Notes under the pieces: generated by a model | Told to the model about the DNA's origin: nothing | The model's input: the letters and a program-made list of their open reading frames with translations, nothing else | The model's database searches: none | Part shown: piece by piece, positions 1 through 8,697 of the stretch | Layout of the letters: every line of letters starts with the position of its first letter | How positions within the stretch are numbered: position 1 is the first letter of the stretch | Source of the DNA: Aeromonas allosaccharophila | GTDB taxonomy: Bacteria > Pseudomonadota > Gammaproteobacteria > Enterobacterales > Aeromonadaceae | Assembly: GCF_000819685.1 (NCBI RefSeq) | Contig: NZ_CDBR01000093.1 | Coordinates: forward strand, 1-64,000 | Length of the DNA stretch: 64,000 nucleotides | Reading direction: 5' to 3' | Program-made: the position numbers and the translations under genes

Positions 1-50
1 TAACTGACTGGCATTAGCCACCAGGGCGCTCTGTTGTCGAGTGGGTAGGG

Positions 51-434
51 TTAGAGTTTCTCCAGATCCCGCTCGATTTCGCTGATCTTGTTCTGCACCA
101 CTTTTTCCAGATGACGCAGGTCGCGCAGAATCTTCTGCTTGATATCCGGATCGATCTCGACATGGACGCCCTGGGTCAGGTTGTCCAGCTCATCCACCAC
201 GTACTTGAGGTTGGCGTTGATCTCGGTGACATCCTTGTACTCATGGGTACCTGAGTCGACCAGCATGGTCTTGCGCTGGCGGGGATACTTGAATTTGACA
301 CTCTTGGCGAAGAACTCGCCCTTCTGCTTCTTGAAGTAGATCTTGAGGATGTCGTGGTTGGCCTCCTGGCGCAGGGTATAGCTGTCGACGGAGGCGGGAT
401 CCTGGATCCCCAGGCTCTTCAGATTCTCGTACAT
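51..434 (-). CDS. yaeH: UPF0325 family protein YaeH
   Basis: A complete 127-residue protein that matches the UPF0325/YaeH family over its whole length. The opening [13 protein letters not shown], the central [16 protein letters not shown] and the charged C-terminal helix ending [13 protein letters not shown] are family signatures. The function is unknown; the protein is small, highly charged and cytosolic (no signal peptide or membrane segment). The start is supported by a GAGGAAG ribosome site on the minus strand. It lies downstream of dapD in the same orientation, as in E. coli, but a strong hairpin terminator sits between them, so it probably has its own promoter or depends on read-through. 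Confidence 0.93.
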   Translation of the reverse strand: MYENLKSLGIQDPASVDSYTLRQEANHDILKIYFKKQKGEFFAKSVKFKYPRQRKTMLVDSGTHEYKDVTEINANLKYVVDELDNLTQGVHVEIDPDIKQKILRDLRHLEKVVQNKISEIERDLEKL

Positions 435-518
435 CGGGCTTCCTCGGTTTGAAACGATCCTGTCCCGATTATCTTAACCGATGCCTGATGGCTTGCCTGT
501 GACAGGGGCGCCAAAATC

Positions 519-544
519 AAAAGGGCGCCATCAGGCGCCCTTTT
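519..544 (-). terminator. terminator after dapD
   Basis: AAAAGGGCGCC (519-529), loop ATCA, GGCGCCCTTTT (534-544). A perfect 11-bp stem flanked by A and T runs, so it can work in both directions. On the minus strand it lies just past the dapD stop. Confidence 0.85.
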
Positions 545-561
545 CAGCACAGCAATGCTGA

Positions 562-1389
562 TTACTCGTCGATGGAGCGCAGCAGGGCGTTGATGCCGAC
601 TTTGGCACGGGTCTTGGCATCGACCTTCTTGACGATCACCGCCGCATAGAGGCTGTATTTGCCGCACTTGGAGGGCAGGGAGCCGGAGACGACCACGGAT
701 CCAGCCGGTACGCGGCCGTAGTGGATCTCGCCGGTTTCGCGGTCATAGATGCGGGTGGACTGGCCGATGAAGACGCCCATGGAGATGACGGAACCTTCCT
801 CGACGATCACCCCTTCAACCACTTCGGAGCGGGCACCGATAAAGCAGTTGTCTTCGATGATGGTCGGGTTGGCCTGCAGCGGCTCCAGTACGCCGCCGAT
901 GCCGACGCCGCCGGAGAGGTGGACGTTTTTACCGATCTGGGCGCAAGAGCCGACGGTGGCCCAGGTATCGACCATGGTCCCTTCATCAACGAAGGCGCCG
1001 ATGTTGACATAGGAGGGCATCAGCACGGTATTGGGGGCGATAAAGGAGCCTTTGCGGGCGGTTGCCGGCGGCACCACGCGCACTCCCGCTTCCTTGAACT
1101 GCTCGGCGGTGTAGTTGGAGAACTTGAGGGGAACCTTGTCGTAGTACTGGGCATCGTCGCCCTTGATGATGCCGTTGTCGTTGATGCGGAAGTAGAGCAG
1201 TACCGCTTTCTTCAACCACTGATGGACAACCCACTCACCGGCGATCTTCTCGGCAACCCGCGCCTTGCCGGAGTCCAGCAGGTCGATAGCTTGCAGGATG
1301 GCGGACTTGGTGGCGCTATCCACGGAGCCCGGAGTAATGGTGTCGCGGCGCTCGAAGGCCGCTTCAATGATCTGTTGCAACTCGGTCAT
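562..1389 (-). CDS. dapD: 2,3,4,5-tetrahydropyridine-2,6-dicarboxylate N-succinyltransferase
   Basis: DapD transfers succinyl from succinyl-CoA to tetrahydrodipicolinate in the succinylase branch of lysine and meso-diaminopimelate synthesis. The product has 275 residues (E. coli 274). An N-terminal helical domain (about 1-100) is followed by a left-handed beta-helix built from hexapeptide repeats (about 105-230), with recognisable blocks [19 protein letters not shown] and [15 protein letters not shown]. The C-terminal segment [11 protein letters not shown] is typical. It is transcribed in the same direction as glnD but separated from it by about 175 nt, and has its own terminator. It works as a cytosolic trimer (family knowledge). 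Confidence 0.97.
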   Translation of the reverse strand: MTELQQIIEAAFERRDTITPGSVDSATKSAILQAIDLLDSGKARVAEKIAGEWVVHQWLKKAVLLYFRINDNGIIKGDDAQYYDKVPLKFSNYTAEQFKEAGVRVVPPATARKGSFIAPNTVLMPSYVNIGAFVDEGTMVDTWATVGSCAQIGKNVHLSGGVGIGGVLEPLQANPTIIEDNCFIGARSEVVEGVIVEEGSVISMGVFIGQSTRIYDRETGEIHYGRVPAGSVVVSGSLPSKCGKYSLYAAVIVKKVDAKTRAKVGINALLRSIDE

Positions 1390-1563
1390 GACAGGTTTCC
1401 TTTAAAAAATTCTGTTTGTTGTATCACACTTTTCCGACTGTTTTTAAGGGGTTGACCGGAATTCTTCCAGCCAGCGGCCATTTCTTCGCCCAGTGTGTGC
1501 CAACCATTTGTTTGGCATGGCAAAAAGCGCCCGACAATCAGTCTCTTTCGAAACACGTCTCGC

Positions 1564-4200
1564 TTAATCCAGCACAGAGTGCTGGGGGTTGAGCTGGTGC
1601 ACCAGTCGCTCTTCCAGCTGCTGTTGCTGCTCGGCGGTCAATGGCTCGCCATCGAGGCTGGTCAGGCTGAAAAAGTCCTCGACCCGCTCGCCGAAAGTGG
1701 CGATTTTTGCGGCGTGCAGCGACAGCCCGCACTGCTGGAATACCGCGCCGATCCGGGCCAGCAGGCCGGGGGTATCGAGGGCGGTCAGTTCCATCAGGGT
1801 GTGGCGACTCTCCCCTTTATGGGGCAGGAAGACCACCCGGGTCGGCACGCTGAACTGGCGGTGGCGCCGTGACAGCGGCTTGTTGCGCAGCACCAGCTTG
1901 CCCGGCTCCTGCAGCGCCTTCTCCAGCGCCTTCTTGATGGTGGCGGTGCGGTTGGGGCTGATGGGTTCGCCGCTCGGTTCCAGCACCACGAAGGTATCGA
2001 GCACGAAGTTGCTGCGCGAGTTCATGATCTGGGCGTCGTGGATGTTGAGGTTCTTCTGATCCAGCGCCGAGGCGACGGTCGCAAACAGATTCGGGGTATC
2101 GCGGCAGTAGATAAACACCTCGCTGCCACCGCGGGTCGGGTGTTTGCCGATGATCACCAGCGGCGCCGGATTGTCGCCATGTTCGATGATGTGGCGGCAG
2201 TGCCAGGCGATCTGCTCCGGGCTGTGACGCAGGAAGTAATCTGCCTTGAAATCGGCCCAGAGCTGGTTGATCGCCTCTTCCGATATATCGCGCTGCGCCA
2301 TGAACTGCTTGGCCTGACGCTGGTTTTCGCGAATGCGCAGCCGCATGTCGGGCGGATTTTCCAGCCCCTGGCGCAGCGCCTTCTGGGTCGCGAAGTAGAG
2401 CTCCCGCAGCAAGGTGCCCTTCCAGTCGTTCCACAGGGTATCGTTGGTGGCGCAGATATCGGCTACGGTAAGGCAGTAGAGCAGGTCGAGATGCTGCTCG
2501 TCGCGCACCTTCTGGGCAAAATCGGTAACCACGTCGGGGTCGTAGATATCGCGGCGCTGGGCGGTGACCGACATCAGCAGATGGTGGCGCACCAGCCAGG
2601 CGACCAGTCGGCTTTCGTAGCGATCCAGACCGTGCTGCTGGCAGAACTCCAGCGCATCGACGGCGCCGAGCTCCGAGTGATCGCCACGCCGCCCCTTGGC
2701 GATATCGTGGAACAGAGCGGCGATGCTGAGCAGCTCCGGTTTGCGCAGCCGGGTGAACACCTCGTGGCAGAGCGGGTGACTCTGGCGACTGGCCGGATTG
2801 GGGAACTGGTGAATGTTCTTGAGCAGCCGGTGGGTGTGCTCATCCACCGTGTAGGCGTGGAACATGTCGAACTGCATCTGGCCGACGATGAGGTTCCACT
2901 GGGGCAGATAGGCGGCCAGAATGCCGTACTTGTGCATCAGGGTGAGCGGCAGGCCGATGCCGTTGGGGTGGCGCAGCAGCGCCATAAACAGGCGACGGCA
3001 GTCGGGCAAGTCCTGCAGCCAGCAGTTGAGTTTACGGCGCGCCTCGCGCAGCTGGCGCAGGGTAGCCGAGTGGATACCCGCAATCTCGGGATGCTGGGCC
3101 ATCTGATAGAAGAGGCGCAGGATGGCGGCCGGTTCACGGGTAAACAGCTCCGCATCCACCGCATCGATGAGGCGGCCACGGAGCTGGAACTCGTCGGAGA
3201 GGCGGCGCACATCCATGGCGGTGTTGCCGAGAATAGCCTCGTCAAACAGCTGCAGCAGCATCTCGTTGAGTTCGGATACCCGCCGCACCGTCTGGTAGAA
3301 GCGCTTCATCATCTGCTCGACCGGAGTGTTGCCTTCCCCCTCGAACCCTAGCATCTGGGCCACGGTGCGCTGGCGATCGAACAGCAGGCGGTTATCCCCC
3401 TTGTTGATGGCCATGTGCAGGGCAAAACGCACCTTCCAGAGAAAATTCTGGCAGTCGAGCAGCTCACGATACTCGGCGCGGTTGAGAAAGCCGTGGCTGG
3501 TCATCTCGAACAAGGTGGTGGCGCCGAAGTGGCGACGGGCGACCCAGGCGAGGGTTTGAATGTCGCGCAGGCCACCCGGATTGCTCTTGAGATCGGGTTC
3601 CAGCTTGTAGGCGGTGCCGAGAAACTGCTGATGGCGCTCCGCCTGCTCCTGCCGTTTGGCGCGAAAGAAGGCTTCGCTCGGCCAGAAGTGCTGGGGGCCG
3701 GTGGCCTCTTTCAGTTGCCGGAAACCCTCTTTGCGACCGGTGATATAGCGCGCCTCGATGAGGTTGGTGGCCACCGTAATATCGGCGCGCCCCTGTTCGA
3801 GGCACTCGGCCACGTTGCGCACCGCCTGACCCACCTCCAGCTTGAGATCCCACAACAGGGTGATGAACTCGCCGATCCGCAGCCCCAGCACCTCGTCCAG
3901 CTCGTCGCCGTCATAGAGGATCAGCAGGTCGATATCGGAGTGGGGGTGCAGCTCGCCGCGGCCGTAGCCCCCCACCGCAATGAGGGTCAGGGCGCTCCTG
4001 TCGAAGCCAAACTTCTGCCACAGCCGGCAGAGCAGCTGATCCATGTACTCGGAGCGGGTGGCGACCAGCTCGATGATATTGTCACCGGCATCGAAACGGG
4101 CGTGCAGCCAGCCGAGAAAGCGGCTCAGGTACTCTTTGCAGTTGTCGCGGGTGAGCTGATCATCGGGTAACAAATGAGGGGAAAGCAGGCTGGCGTCCAT
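1564..4200 (-). CDS. glnD: bifunctional PII uridylyltransferase / uridylyl-removing enzyme
   Basis: GlnD senses glutamine and adds or removes UMP on the PII proteins GlnB and GlnK, controlling glutamine synthetase and Ntr gene expression. The 878-residue protein has the full architecture: a nucleotidyltransferase domain with GGYGRGELHPHSDID at residues 77-91 (catalytic aspartates in DID), a GlnD-specific helical region, an HD phosphohydrolase domain near residue 500 (ALFHDIAKGRRGDHSELG) for UMP removal, and two C-terminal ACT domains (about 690-775 and 800-878) that bind glutamine. Start ATG at 4200. The neighbour map is upstream on the same strand, as in E. coli. Confidence 0.97.
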   Translation of the reverse strand: MDASLLSPHLLPDDQLTRDNCKEYLSRFLGWLHARFDAGDNIIELVATRSEYMDQLLCRLWQKFGFDRSALTLIAVGGYGRGELHPHSDIDLLILYDGDELDEVLGLRIGEFITLLWDLKLEVGQAVRNVAECLEQGRADITVATNLIEARYITGRKEGFRQLKEATGPQHFWPSEAFFRAKRQEQAERHQQFLGTAYKLEPDLKSNPGGLRDIQTLAWVARRHFGATTLFEMTSHGFLNRAEYRELLDCQNFLWKVRFALHMAINKGDNRLLFDRQRTVAQMLGFEGEGNTPVEQMMKRFYQTVRRVSELNEMLLQLFDEAILGNTAMDVRRLSDEFQLRGRLIDAVDAELFTREPAAILRLFYQMAQHPEIAGIHSATLRQLREARRKLNCWLQDLPDCRRLFMALLRHPNGIGLPLTLMHKYGILAAYLPQWNLIVGQMQFDMFHAYTVDEHTHRLLKNIHQFPNPASRQSHPLCHEVFTRLRKPELLSIAALFHDIAKGRRGDHSELGAVDALEFCQQHGLDRYESRLVAWLVRHHLLMSVTAQRRDIYDPDVVTDFAQKVRDEQHLDLLYCLTVADICATNDTLWNDWKGTLLRELYFATQKALRQGLENPPDMRLRIRENQRQAKQFMAQRDISEEAINQLWADFKADYFLRHSPEQIAWHCRHIIEHGDNPAPLVIIGKHPTRGGSEVFIYCRDTPNLFATVASALDQKNLNIHDAQIMNSRSNFVLDTFVVLEPSGEPISPNRTATIKKALEKALQEPGKLVLRNKPLSRRHRQFSVPTRVVFLPHKGESRHTLMELTALDTPGLLARIGAVFQQCGLSLHAAKIATFGERVEDFFSLTSLDGEPLTAEQQQQLEERLVHQLNPQHSVLD

Positions 4201-4247
4201 GGCATCTCACACGCAAGTGGCAGGCAAATGGCTGAAGCAAAAGTAAA

Positions 4248-4281
4248 AACCCCGGCGCTTTGGAGGTTCAGGGCCGGGGTT
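4248..4281 (-). terminator. terminator between map and glnD
   Basis: AACCCCGGC (4248-4256) pairs with GCCGGGGTT (4273-4281) across a 16-nt loop. On the minus strand the stem is followed by a short T run, placed directly after the map stop codon. Confidence 0.75.
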
Positions 4282-4286
4282 CGATG

Positions 4287-5075
4287 TTAGCTGTGTTTGA
4301 TGAAGCGGTCGATAGTGTCATCGGGGCGCAGGGTGAGCACCTCGCAGCCATCCTCTGTCACCAGCAGGGTGTGCTCCCACTGGGCGGAGTCGCCGCCATC
4401 CTTGGTTGTCACGGTCCAGCCATCCTTCGGATTGACCTTGCAGTGATACTTCTTGCTGTTGACCATGGGCTCGATGGTGAAGCACATGCCCGCTTTCAGC
4501 TCCTGCTTGCCGCTGTTGCGGTAGTGGAGGATCTGCGGCTCTTCATGGAACTCGGCCCCAATGCCGTGACCGCAGTAGTCACGCACCACGGAGAAACCGG
4601 CCTTCTCGACGATGGGCTGGATCACGGCGCCAATTTCGGTGATGCAGGCACCCGGACGCACAGTCTTGATGGCGGCGTAGAGGCTCTCTTGCGCCACTTT
4701 GCAGAGCTGGCGGCGCAGCGGGGTGGTTTCCCCCACGATGAACATGGCCGAGGTATCGCCGTGGTAGCCATCCTTGATGACGGTGATATCCAGGTTGATG
4801 ATGTCGCCATCGCGCAGCTTCTTGTGATTCGGGATACCGTGGCAGATCACATCGTTCACCGAAGTGCAGATGGATTTGGGGAAGCCGTGGTAGTTGAGCG
4901 GAGCCGGAACCGCCTGTTGTACGTTGACCATATAGTCGTGGCAGAGGGTGTTCAGTTCGTCAGTGGTGACGCCAGCTTTGACATGGGGCGCAATCATGAC
5001 CAGCACATCGGCGGCCAATTGGCCGGCAACGCGCATCTTTTCAATCTCTTCCGGTGTCTTGATTTTAATGGACAT
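4287..5075 (-). CDS. map: type I methionine aminopeptidase
   Basis: Map removes the initiator methionine from nascent proteins using two divalent metal ions. From MSIKIKTPEEIEKMRVAG the protein is 262 residues, the family length. Metal-ligand motifs are visible in order: NLDITVIKDGYHGDTSAMF (two Asp), GHGIGAEFHEEP (His), GMCFTIEPMVN (Glu) and QWEHTLLV (Glu). An in-frame extension to 5174 exists, but the ATG at 5073-5075 has an AGAGAG ribosome site and matches family starts, so I use it. It is divergent from rpsB, as in E. coli. Confidence 0.97.
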   Translation of the reverse strand: MSIKIKTPEEIEKMRVAGQLAADVLVMIAPHVKAGVTTDELNTLCHDYMVNVQQAVPAPLNYHGFPKSICTSVNDVICHGIPNHKKLRDGDIINLDITVIKDGYHGDTSAMFIVGETTPLRRQLCKVAQESLYAAIKTVRPGACITEIGAVIQPIVEKAGFSVVRDYCGHGIGAEFHEEPQILHYRNSGKQELKAGMCFTIEPMVNSKKYHCKVNPKDGWTVTTKDGGDSAQWEHTLLVTEDGCEVLTLRPDDTIDRFIKHS

Positions 5076-5161
5076 GGGATCTCTCTTGCGGCCTGCCGCT
5101 GGGCCTGCGATGGCAGACAGGACAGGTAATGAAAAATAGATGCGTTTGCAATCAGGGCAAA

Positions 5162-5207
5162 ATTTTATCCGCAACCCCCGCGTACTTCCAGTGTGATTGT
5201 CATCACA
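5162..5207 (-). promoter_or_regulatory. candidate CRP site and map promoter
   Basis: TGTGATTGTCATCACA at 5192-5207 is a perfect TGTGA-N6-TCACA CRP core. On the minus strand a TAAAAT -10-like hexamer lies at 5162-5167, giving a start near 5155 and placing the palindrome centre (5199.5) about 44 bp upstream, close to the class II position. It is about 112 bp upstream of the predicted rpsB start, so map is the likelier target. Motif seen; CRP binding inferred. Confidence 0.5.
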
Positions 5208-5251
5208 ACGTCAAATCAGCGTCGCAGCATCCTCTGGCGGGATCCATATTT

Positions 5252-5268
5252 ACACCCGTTTCGGGTGT
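5252..5268. repeat. inverted repeat in map-rpsB divergent region
   Basis: ACACCCG-TTT-CGGGTGT, a perfect 7-bp inverted repeat with a 3-nt centre, lying between the two divergent promoters. It may be an operator or a stray hairpin. No known consensus was recognised. Confidence 0.5.
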
Positions 5269-5293
5269 CGGCCGGTGGTGTCCTGAGCAAAGT

Positions 5294-5311
5294 TATGGTA
5301 TAAAGCGCGCC
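5294..5311 (+). promoter_or_regulatory. rpsB-tsf promoter with GC-rich discriminator
   Basis: Extended -10 element TGGTATAAA (TG at 5296-5297, TATAAA at 5299-5304) followed by the discriminator GCGCGCC. A GC discriminator is the hallmark of stringently controlled ribosomal promoters. The -35 is poor (TGGTGT near 5276). Predicted leader of about 134 nt before rpsB. Confidence 0.6.
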
Positions 5312-5399
5312 GGAATGGGGAACTTGCGTCCACCATTTCATCACCCTTAATCAATAACACACACACATCGACACATATACCGGGGTGCCTTAACAGGTC

Positions 5400-5445
5400 G
5401 GTTATATGGGATGTGTGGAGGCCTAACCCCATACAGAGGTATAAA
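5400..5445 (+). promoter_or_regulatory. rpsB 5' leader element (S2 autoregulation type)
   Basis: The leader just before rpsB holds two crossing helices: GTTA (5401-5404) with TAAC (5424-5427), and ATGGG (5406-5410) with CCCAT (5428-5432). Crossing pairings make a pseudoknot possible. E. coli rpsB-tsf is repressed by S2 at a conserved leader in the same place, so I infer the same role. The ribosome site AGAGG lies at 5435-5439. Confidence 0.6.
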
Positions 5446-6174
5446 ATGGCTAAAGTTTCTATGCGCGACATGCTGCAAGCCGGCGTTCACTTCGGTCACC
5501 AGACTCGTTACTGGAACCCGAAAATGAAATCCTACATCTTCGGTGCCCGCAGCAAGGTTCACATCATCAACCTGGAAAAAACCGTTCCGTTGTTTGACGA
5601 TGCCATGAACTTCATCAGCTCCGTAGCTGCCAAGAAAGGCAAGGTACTGTTCGTAGGTACCAAGCGTGCCGCGTCTGAAGCCGTCAAAGAAGCCGCTGAG
5701 CGTTGCGACCAGTTCTATGTAAACCACCGCTGGTTGGGCGGTATGCTGACTAACTGGAAAACCGTTCGTCAGTCTATCAAGCGCCTGAAAGATCTGGAAA
5801 CCCAGAGCCAGGACGGTACCTTCGAAAAGCTGACCAAGAAAGAGGCGCTGATGCGTACTCGCGAAATGGAAAAGCTGGAGAAGAGCCTGGGTGGTATCAA
5901 GAACATGGGCGGCCTGCCTGACGTTCTGTTCGTTGTCGATGCCGACCACGAGCATATCGCTATCAAAGAAGCCAACAACCTGGGTATCCCGGTAGTTTCC
6001 ATCGTTGATACCAACTCCAACCCGGACGGCGTTGACTATGTCATCCCGGGTAACGACGACGCTATCCGTGCCGTACAGCTGTACCTGAATGCTGCTGCTG
6101 ACACCGTACTGGAAGCTCGCGCTCAGGACATCGTTGTTCAAGCCGAACAAGATGGCTTCGTTGAAGCTGAGTAA
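5446..6174 (+). CDS. rpsB: 30S ribosomal protein S2
   Basis: S2 binds the 30S subunit and helps recruit S1. The 242-residue product starts [20 protein letters not shown] and contains the family segments [31 protein letters not shown] and [21 protein letters not shown]. The longer in-frame start at 5413 lies inside the regulatory leader; ATG 5446 has the ribosome site AGAGG. Codon use is strongly biased, as expected for a highly expressed gene. It forms the conserved rpsB-tsf operon with a hairpin between the two genes. Confidence 0.98.
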   Translation: MAKVSMRDMLQAGVHFGHQTRYWNPKMKSYIFGARSKVHIINLEKTVPLFDDAMNFISSVAAKKGKVLFVGTKRAASEAVKEAAERCDQFYVNHRWLGGMLTNWKTVRQSIKRLKDLETQSQDGTFEKLTKKEALMRTREMEKLEKSLGGIKNMGGLPDVLFVVDADHEHIAIKEANNLGIPVVSIVDTNSNPDGVDYVIPGNDDAIRAVQLYLNAAADTVLEARAQDIVVQAEQDGFVEAE

Positions 6175-6224
6175 TTGATAAGGACTGTAAAGCCCTTATT
6201 AACCAAGCTGATGTAATTGGTTAG

Positions 6225-6250
6225 CAGGGGCCCTTGTGGCCCCTGTTTCT
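6225..6250 (+). terminator. rpsB-tsf intercistronic attenuating hairpin
   Basis: CAGGGGCC (6225-6232), loop CTTGT, GGCCCCTG (6238-6245), then TTTCTT. It probably gives partial termination so that tsf is made at a different level from rpsB. A second inverted repeat, TAACCAA...TTGGTTA, precedes it near 6200-6222. Confidence 0.7.
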
Positions 6251-6278
6251 TGTCAATTCAAGACCGAGGATACTGGAC

Positions 6279-7160
6279 ATGGCTAACGTTACTGCCGCCC
6301 TGGTAAAAGAACTGCGCGAGCGCACTGCCGCTGGCATGATGGATTGCAAAAAAGCACTGGAAGAAGCTGCTGGTGATATCGAGCTGGCAATTGAGAACAT
6401 GCGCAAATCCGGTCAGGCCAAAGCCGCCAAGAAAGCGGGCCGTATCGCCGCTGAAGGCGTTATCTTTGCTCGCACCGAAGGCAACGTTGCCGTCATGATC
6501 GAGCTGAACAGCGAAACCGACTTCGTCGCCAAAGATGCCAGCTTCATGGCAATGGGCCAGAAGATCGCTGACATCGCTGCGACCCAGAAAATTGCTGACG
6601 TTGACGCGCTGAAAGCCGCTGACTTCGGTAACGGCGAATCCGTCGAGCTGACCATCACCAACCTGATTGCCAAGATCGGTGAGAACATGAACCTGCGTCG
6701 CGTGATGCTGGTTGAAGGTGACAACCTGGGTACCTACGTTCACGGTTCCCGCATTGGTGTTATCACCAAGCTGACCGGTGGTTCTGCCGAGCTGGCCAAA
6801 GATCTGGCCATGCACGTTGCAGCCAACAGCCCGCAATTCGTCAAGCCTGAAGACGTGTCTGCTGATGTCGTTGCCAAAGAGCGCGAAATCCAGATCGACA
6901 TCGCCATCAACTCCGGCAAGCCGAAAGAGATCGCCGAGAAGATGGTTGAAGGCCGCATGAAGAAGTTCACCGGTGAGGTTTCCCTGACTGGTCAACCGTT
7001 CGTGAAAGATCCTTCCATGACCGTTGCCGAGCTGCTGAAGAAAGAAGGCGCTGACGTTGTCTCCTTCACCCGTTTCGAAGTGGGCGAAGGCATCGAGAAG
7101 CAAGAGACCGATTTCGCTGCTGAAGTTGCAGCCCAAATCGCGGCCGCTCAAAAGGCCTAA
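6279..7160 (+). CDS. tsf: elongation factor Ts
   Basis: EF-Ts is the guanine nucleotide exchange factor for EF-Tu. The 293-residue product begins [16 protein letters not shown] and carries the UBA-like N-terminal domain ([16 protein letters not shown]) and the signature [10 protein letters not shown] that contacts EF-Tu. The upstream in-frame start at 6234 overlaps the intercistronic hairpin and is rejected; ATG 6279 has a CGAGGA ribosome site. High-expression codon use. Second gene of the rpsB-tsf operon. Confidence 0.98.
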   Translation: MANVTAALVKELRERTAAGMMDCKKALEEAAGDIELAIENMRKSGQAKAAKKAGRIAAEGVIFARTEGNVAVMIELNSETDFVAKDASFMAMGQKIADIAATQKIADVDALKAADFGNGESVELTITNLIAKIGENMNLRRVMLVEGDNLGTYVHGSRIGVITKLTGGSAELAKDLAMHVAANSPQFVKPEDVSADVVAKEREIQIDIAINSGKPKEIAEKMVEGRMKKFTGEVSLTGQPFVKDPSMTVAELLKKEGADVVSFTRFEVGEGIEKQETDFAAEVAAQIAAAQKA

Positions 7161-7184
7161 TCGAACCGGTTTTCCCGTTTCCCC

Positions 7185-7213
7185 AGACCGCGACTTATGT
7201 CGCGGTCTTTATA
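7185..7213 (+). terminator. terminator after tsf
   Basis: AGACCGCGAC (7185-7194), loop TTAT, GTCGCGGTCT (7199-7208), then TTATA. A 10-bp perfect stem between tsf and pyrH. Confidence 0.8.
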
Positions 7214-7231
7214 TGACCAGGAATCAGTGAC

Positions 7232-7966
7232 ATGAGTACCAATCCCAAACCTGCATACAGACGTGTTCTTCTGAAGTTGAGTGGTGAAGCCCTGCAAGGA
7301 TCCGAGGGTTTCGGCATTGATCCGGCGGTGCTGGAGCGTATGGCCCAAGAGATCAAAGAACTGGTTGAGTTGGGTGTTCAGGTCGGTCTGGTCATCGGTG
7401 GCGGCAACCTGTTCCGTGGTGCCGGTCTTGCCAAAGCGGGCATGAACCGCGTGGTGGGCGACCACATGGGTATGCTGGCAACCGTGATGAACGGTCTGGC
7501 CATGCGTGATGCCCTGCATCGTGCTTATGTGAATGCCCGTCTGATGTCTGCCATCTCCCTGCAAGGCGTCTGCGACTCCTACAGCTGGGCCGAGGCAATC
7601 AGCCAGCTGCGTGCTGGCAAAGTCGTTATCTTCTCTGCCGGTACCGGCAACCCCTTCTTCACTACCGATTCTGCGGCTTGCCTGCGCGGGATCGAGATCG
7701 AAGCTGACGTGGTGCTCAAAGCCACCAAGGTTGATGGTGTATACAACGAAGATCCGGTCAAGAATCCGGATGCCGTGCTGTATCATGAACTGAGTTATGA
7801 TGAAGTTCTTGAAAAAGAGCTCAAGGTGATGGATCTTGCTGCCTTTACCCTGGCACGTGACCATGATCTGCCGATCCGCGTGTTCAACATGAACAAACCG
7901 GGCGCCCTGCGCCGGGTCATCATGGGTGAACCGGAAGGCACTCTGATCCACCACGTTGGTAAATAA
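7232..7966 (+). CDS. pyrH: UMP kinase
   Basis: PyrH phosphorylates UMP to UDP, the first step from UMP to all other pyrimidine nucleotides. The 244-residue protein belongs to the amino-acid kinase fold, not the eukaryotic UMP/CMP kinase family. It shows [12 protein letters not shown] at the N-terminus, GGGNLFRG in the substrate loop and [12 protein letters not shown] near residue 170. ATG 7232. It lies between the tsf terminator and frr. The last codons of the gene are echoed by a degenerate repeat about 53 nt downstream. Confidence 0.98.
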   Translation: MSTNPKPAYRRVLLKLSGEALQGSEGFGIDPAVLERMAQEIKELVELGVQVGLVIGGGNLFRGAGLAKAGMNRVVGDHMGMLATVMNGLAMRDALHRAYVNARLMSAISLQGVCDSYSWAEAISQLRAGKVVIFSAGTGNPFFTTDSAACLRGIEIEADVVLKATKVDGVYNEDPVKNPDAVLYHELSYDEVLEKELKVMDLAAFTLARDHDLPIRVFNMNKPGALRRVIMGEPEGTLIHHVGK

Positions 7967-8023
7967 GATAAAAGTGAGCCACCTGGCGCTCTTATCCTAT
8001 CCATCACGTCAGTAAATAAGATA
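7943..8023 (+). repeat. degenerate direct repeat of the pyrH 3' end
   Basis: The 28 nt ending in GTAAATAAGATA at the pyrH stop (7943-7970) recur at 7996-8023 with about five mismatches, including an identical GTAAATAAGATA core. The spacing is 53 nt. It looks like a short tandem duplication of the gene end that has since decayed. Confidence 0.7.
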
Positions 8024-8067
8024 GACACGGGCCGTGTAACGGCTCGTTCGCCAAAAGGAAAACCACT

Positions 8068-8625
8068 GTGATCAACGAGATTAAAAACGACGCCAAGGAC
8101 CGTATGGGCAAGAGCGTAGAAGCGCTCAAGACCCAAATGTCCAAGATCCGTACCGGCCGCGCTCACCCGAGCCTGCTCGACGGCATCCAGGTTGAGTACT
8201 ACGGTGCAGCCACTCCGCTGAAACAGTTGGCCAACGTCGTGGCAGAAGATGCTCGCACCCTCTCCATCTCCATTTTTGACCGCTCCATGATCCAGGCGGT
8301 AGAGAAGGCGATCCTGACCTCCGATCTGGGCCTGAACCCGTCCAGCAATGGCCAGACCCTGCGCGTGCCGCTGCCGCCGCTGACCGAAGAGCGCCGTCGC
8401 GATCTGACCAAGATCGTCCGTGCCGAAGCGGAAAACGCCCGTGTTGCCGTGCGCAACATCCGTCGTGACGCCAACGCCGACCTGAAAGCACTGCTGAAGG
8501 ACAAAGAGATCTCCGAGGATGACGACCGTCGTGCCCAGGAAGAGATCCAGAAGCTGACCGACTCCTACGTCAAGCTGGTCGATGAGGCCCTTGCCGTAAA
8601 GGAGAAGGAGCTAATGGAAATCTAA
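8068..8625 (+). CDS. frr: ribosome recycling factor
   Basis: RRF, with EF-G, splits post-termination ribosomes. The protein is 185 residues, the standard length, starting at GTG 8068 after an AAAGGAAAA ribosome site. Typical segments are [20 protein letters not shown] at the N-terminus, [18 protein letters not shown] in the middle and the long charged C-terminal helix of the three-helix bundle. It lies in the conserved pyrH-frr-uppS order. Confidence 0.98.
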   Translation: MINEIKNDAKDRMGKSVEALKTQMSKIRTGRAHPSLLDGIQVEYYGAATPLKQLANVVAEDARTLSISIFDRSMIQAVEKAILTSDLGLNPSSNGQTLRVPLPPLTEERRRDLTKIVRAEAENARVAVRNIRRDANADLKALLKDKEISEDDDRRAQEEIQKLTDSYVKLVDEALAVKEKELMEI

Positions 8626-8646
8626 CCGTCTGAAAGGTATATTACG

Positions 8647-8680
8647 AGCGCCGTGTAGTGCCCCTGCACGGCGCTTTTGT
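8647..8680 (+). terminator. terminator-like hairpin after frr
   Basis: AGCGCCGTG (8647-8655) pairs with CACGGCGCT (8667-8675) over an 11-nt loop, followed by TTTTGTCTTT. It lies between frr and uppS, so it may only reduce read-through. Confidence 0.75.
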
Positions 8681-8697
8681 CTTTGTGGGAGAATTAC

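Noticed and set aside
721-1455. Long plus-strand open frame opposite dapD, and similar long antisense frames opposite glnD, dnaE, lpxB and others
   Set aside because: GC-rich coding DNA opens long frames on the other strand. Their products are low-information (many Gly, Ala, His, Arg), and the sense genes are certain.
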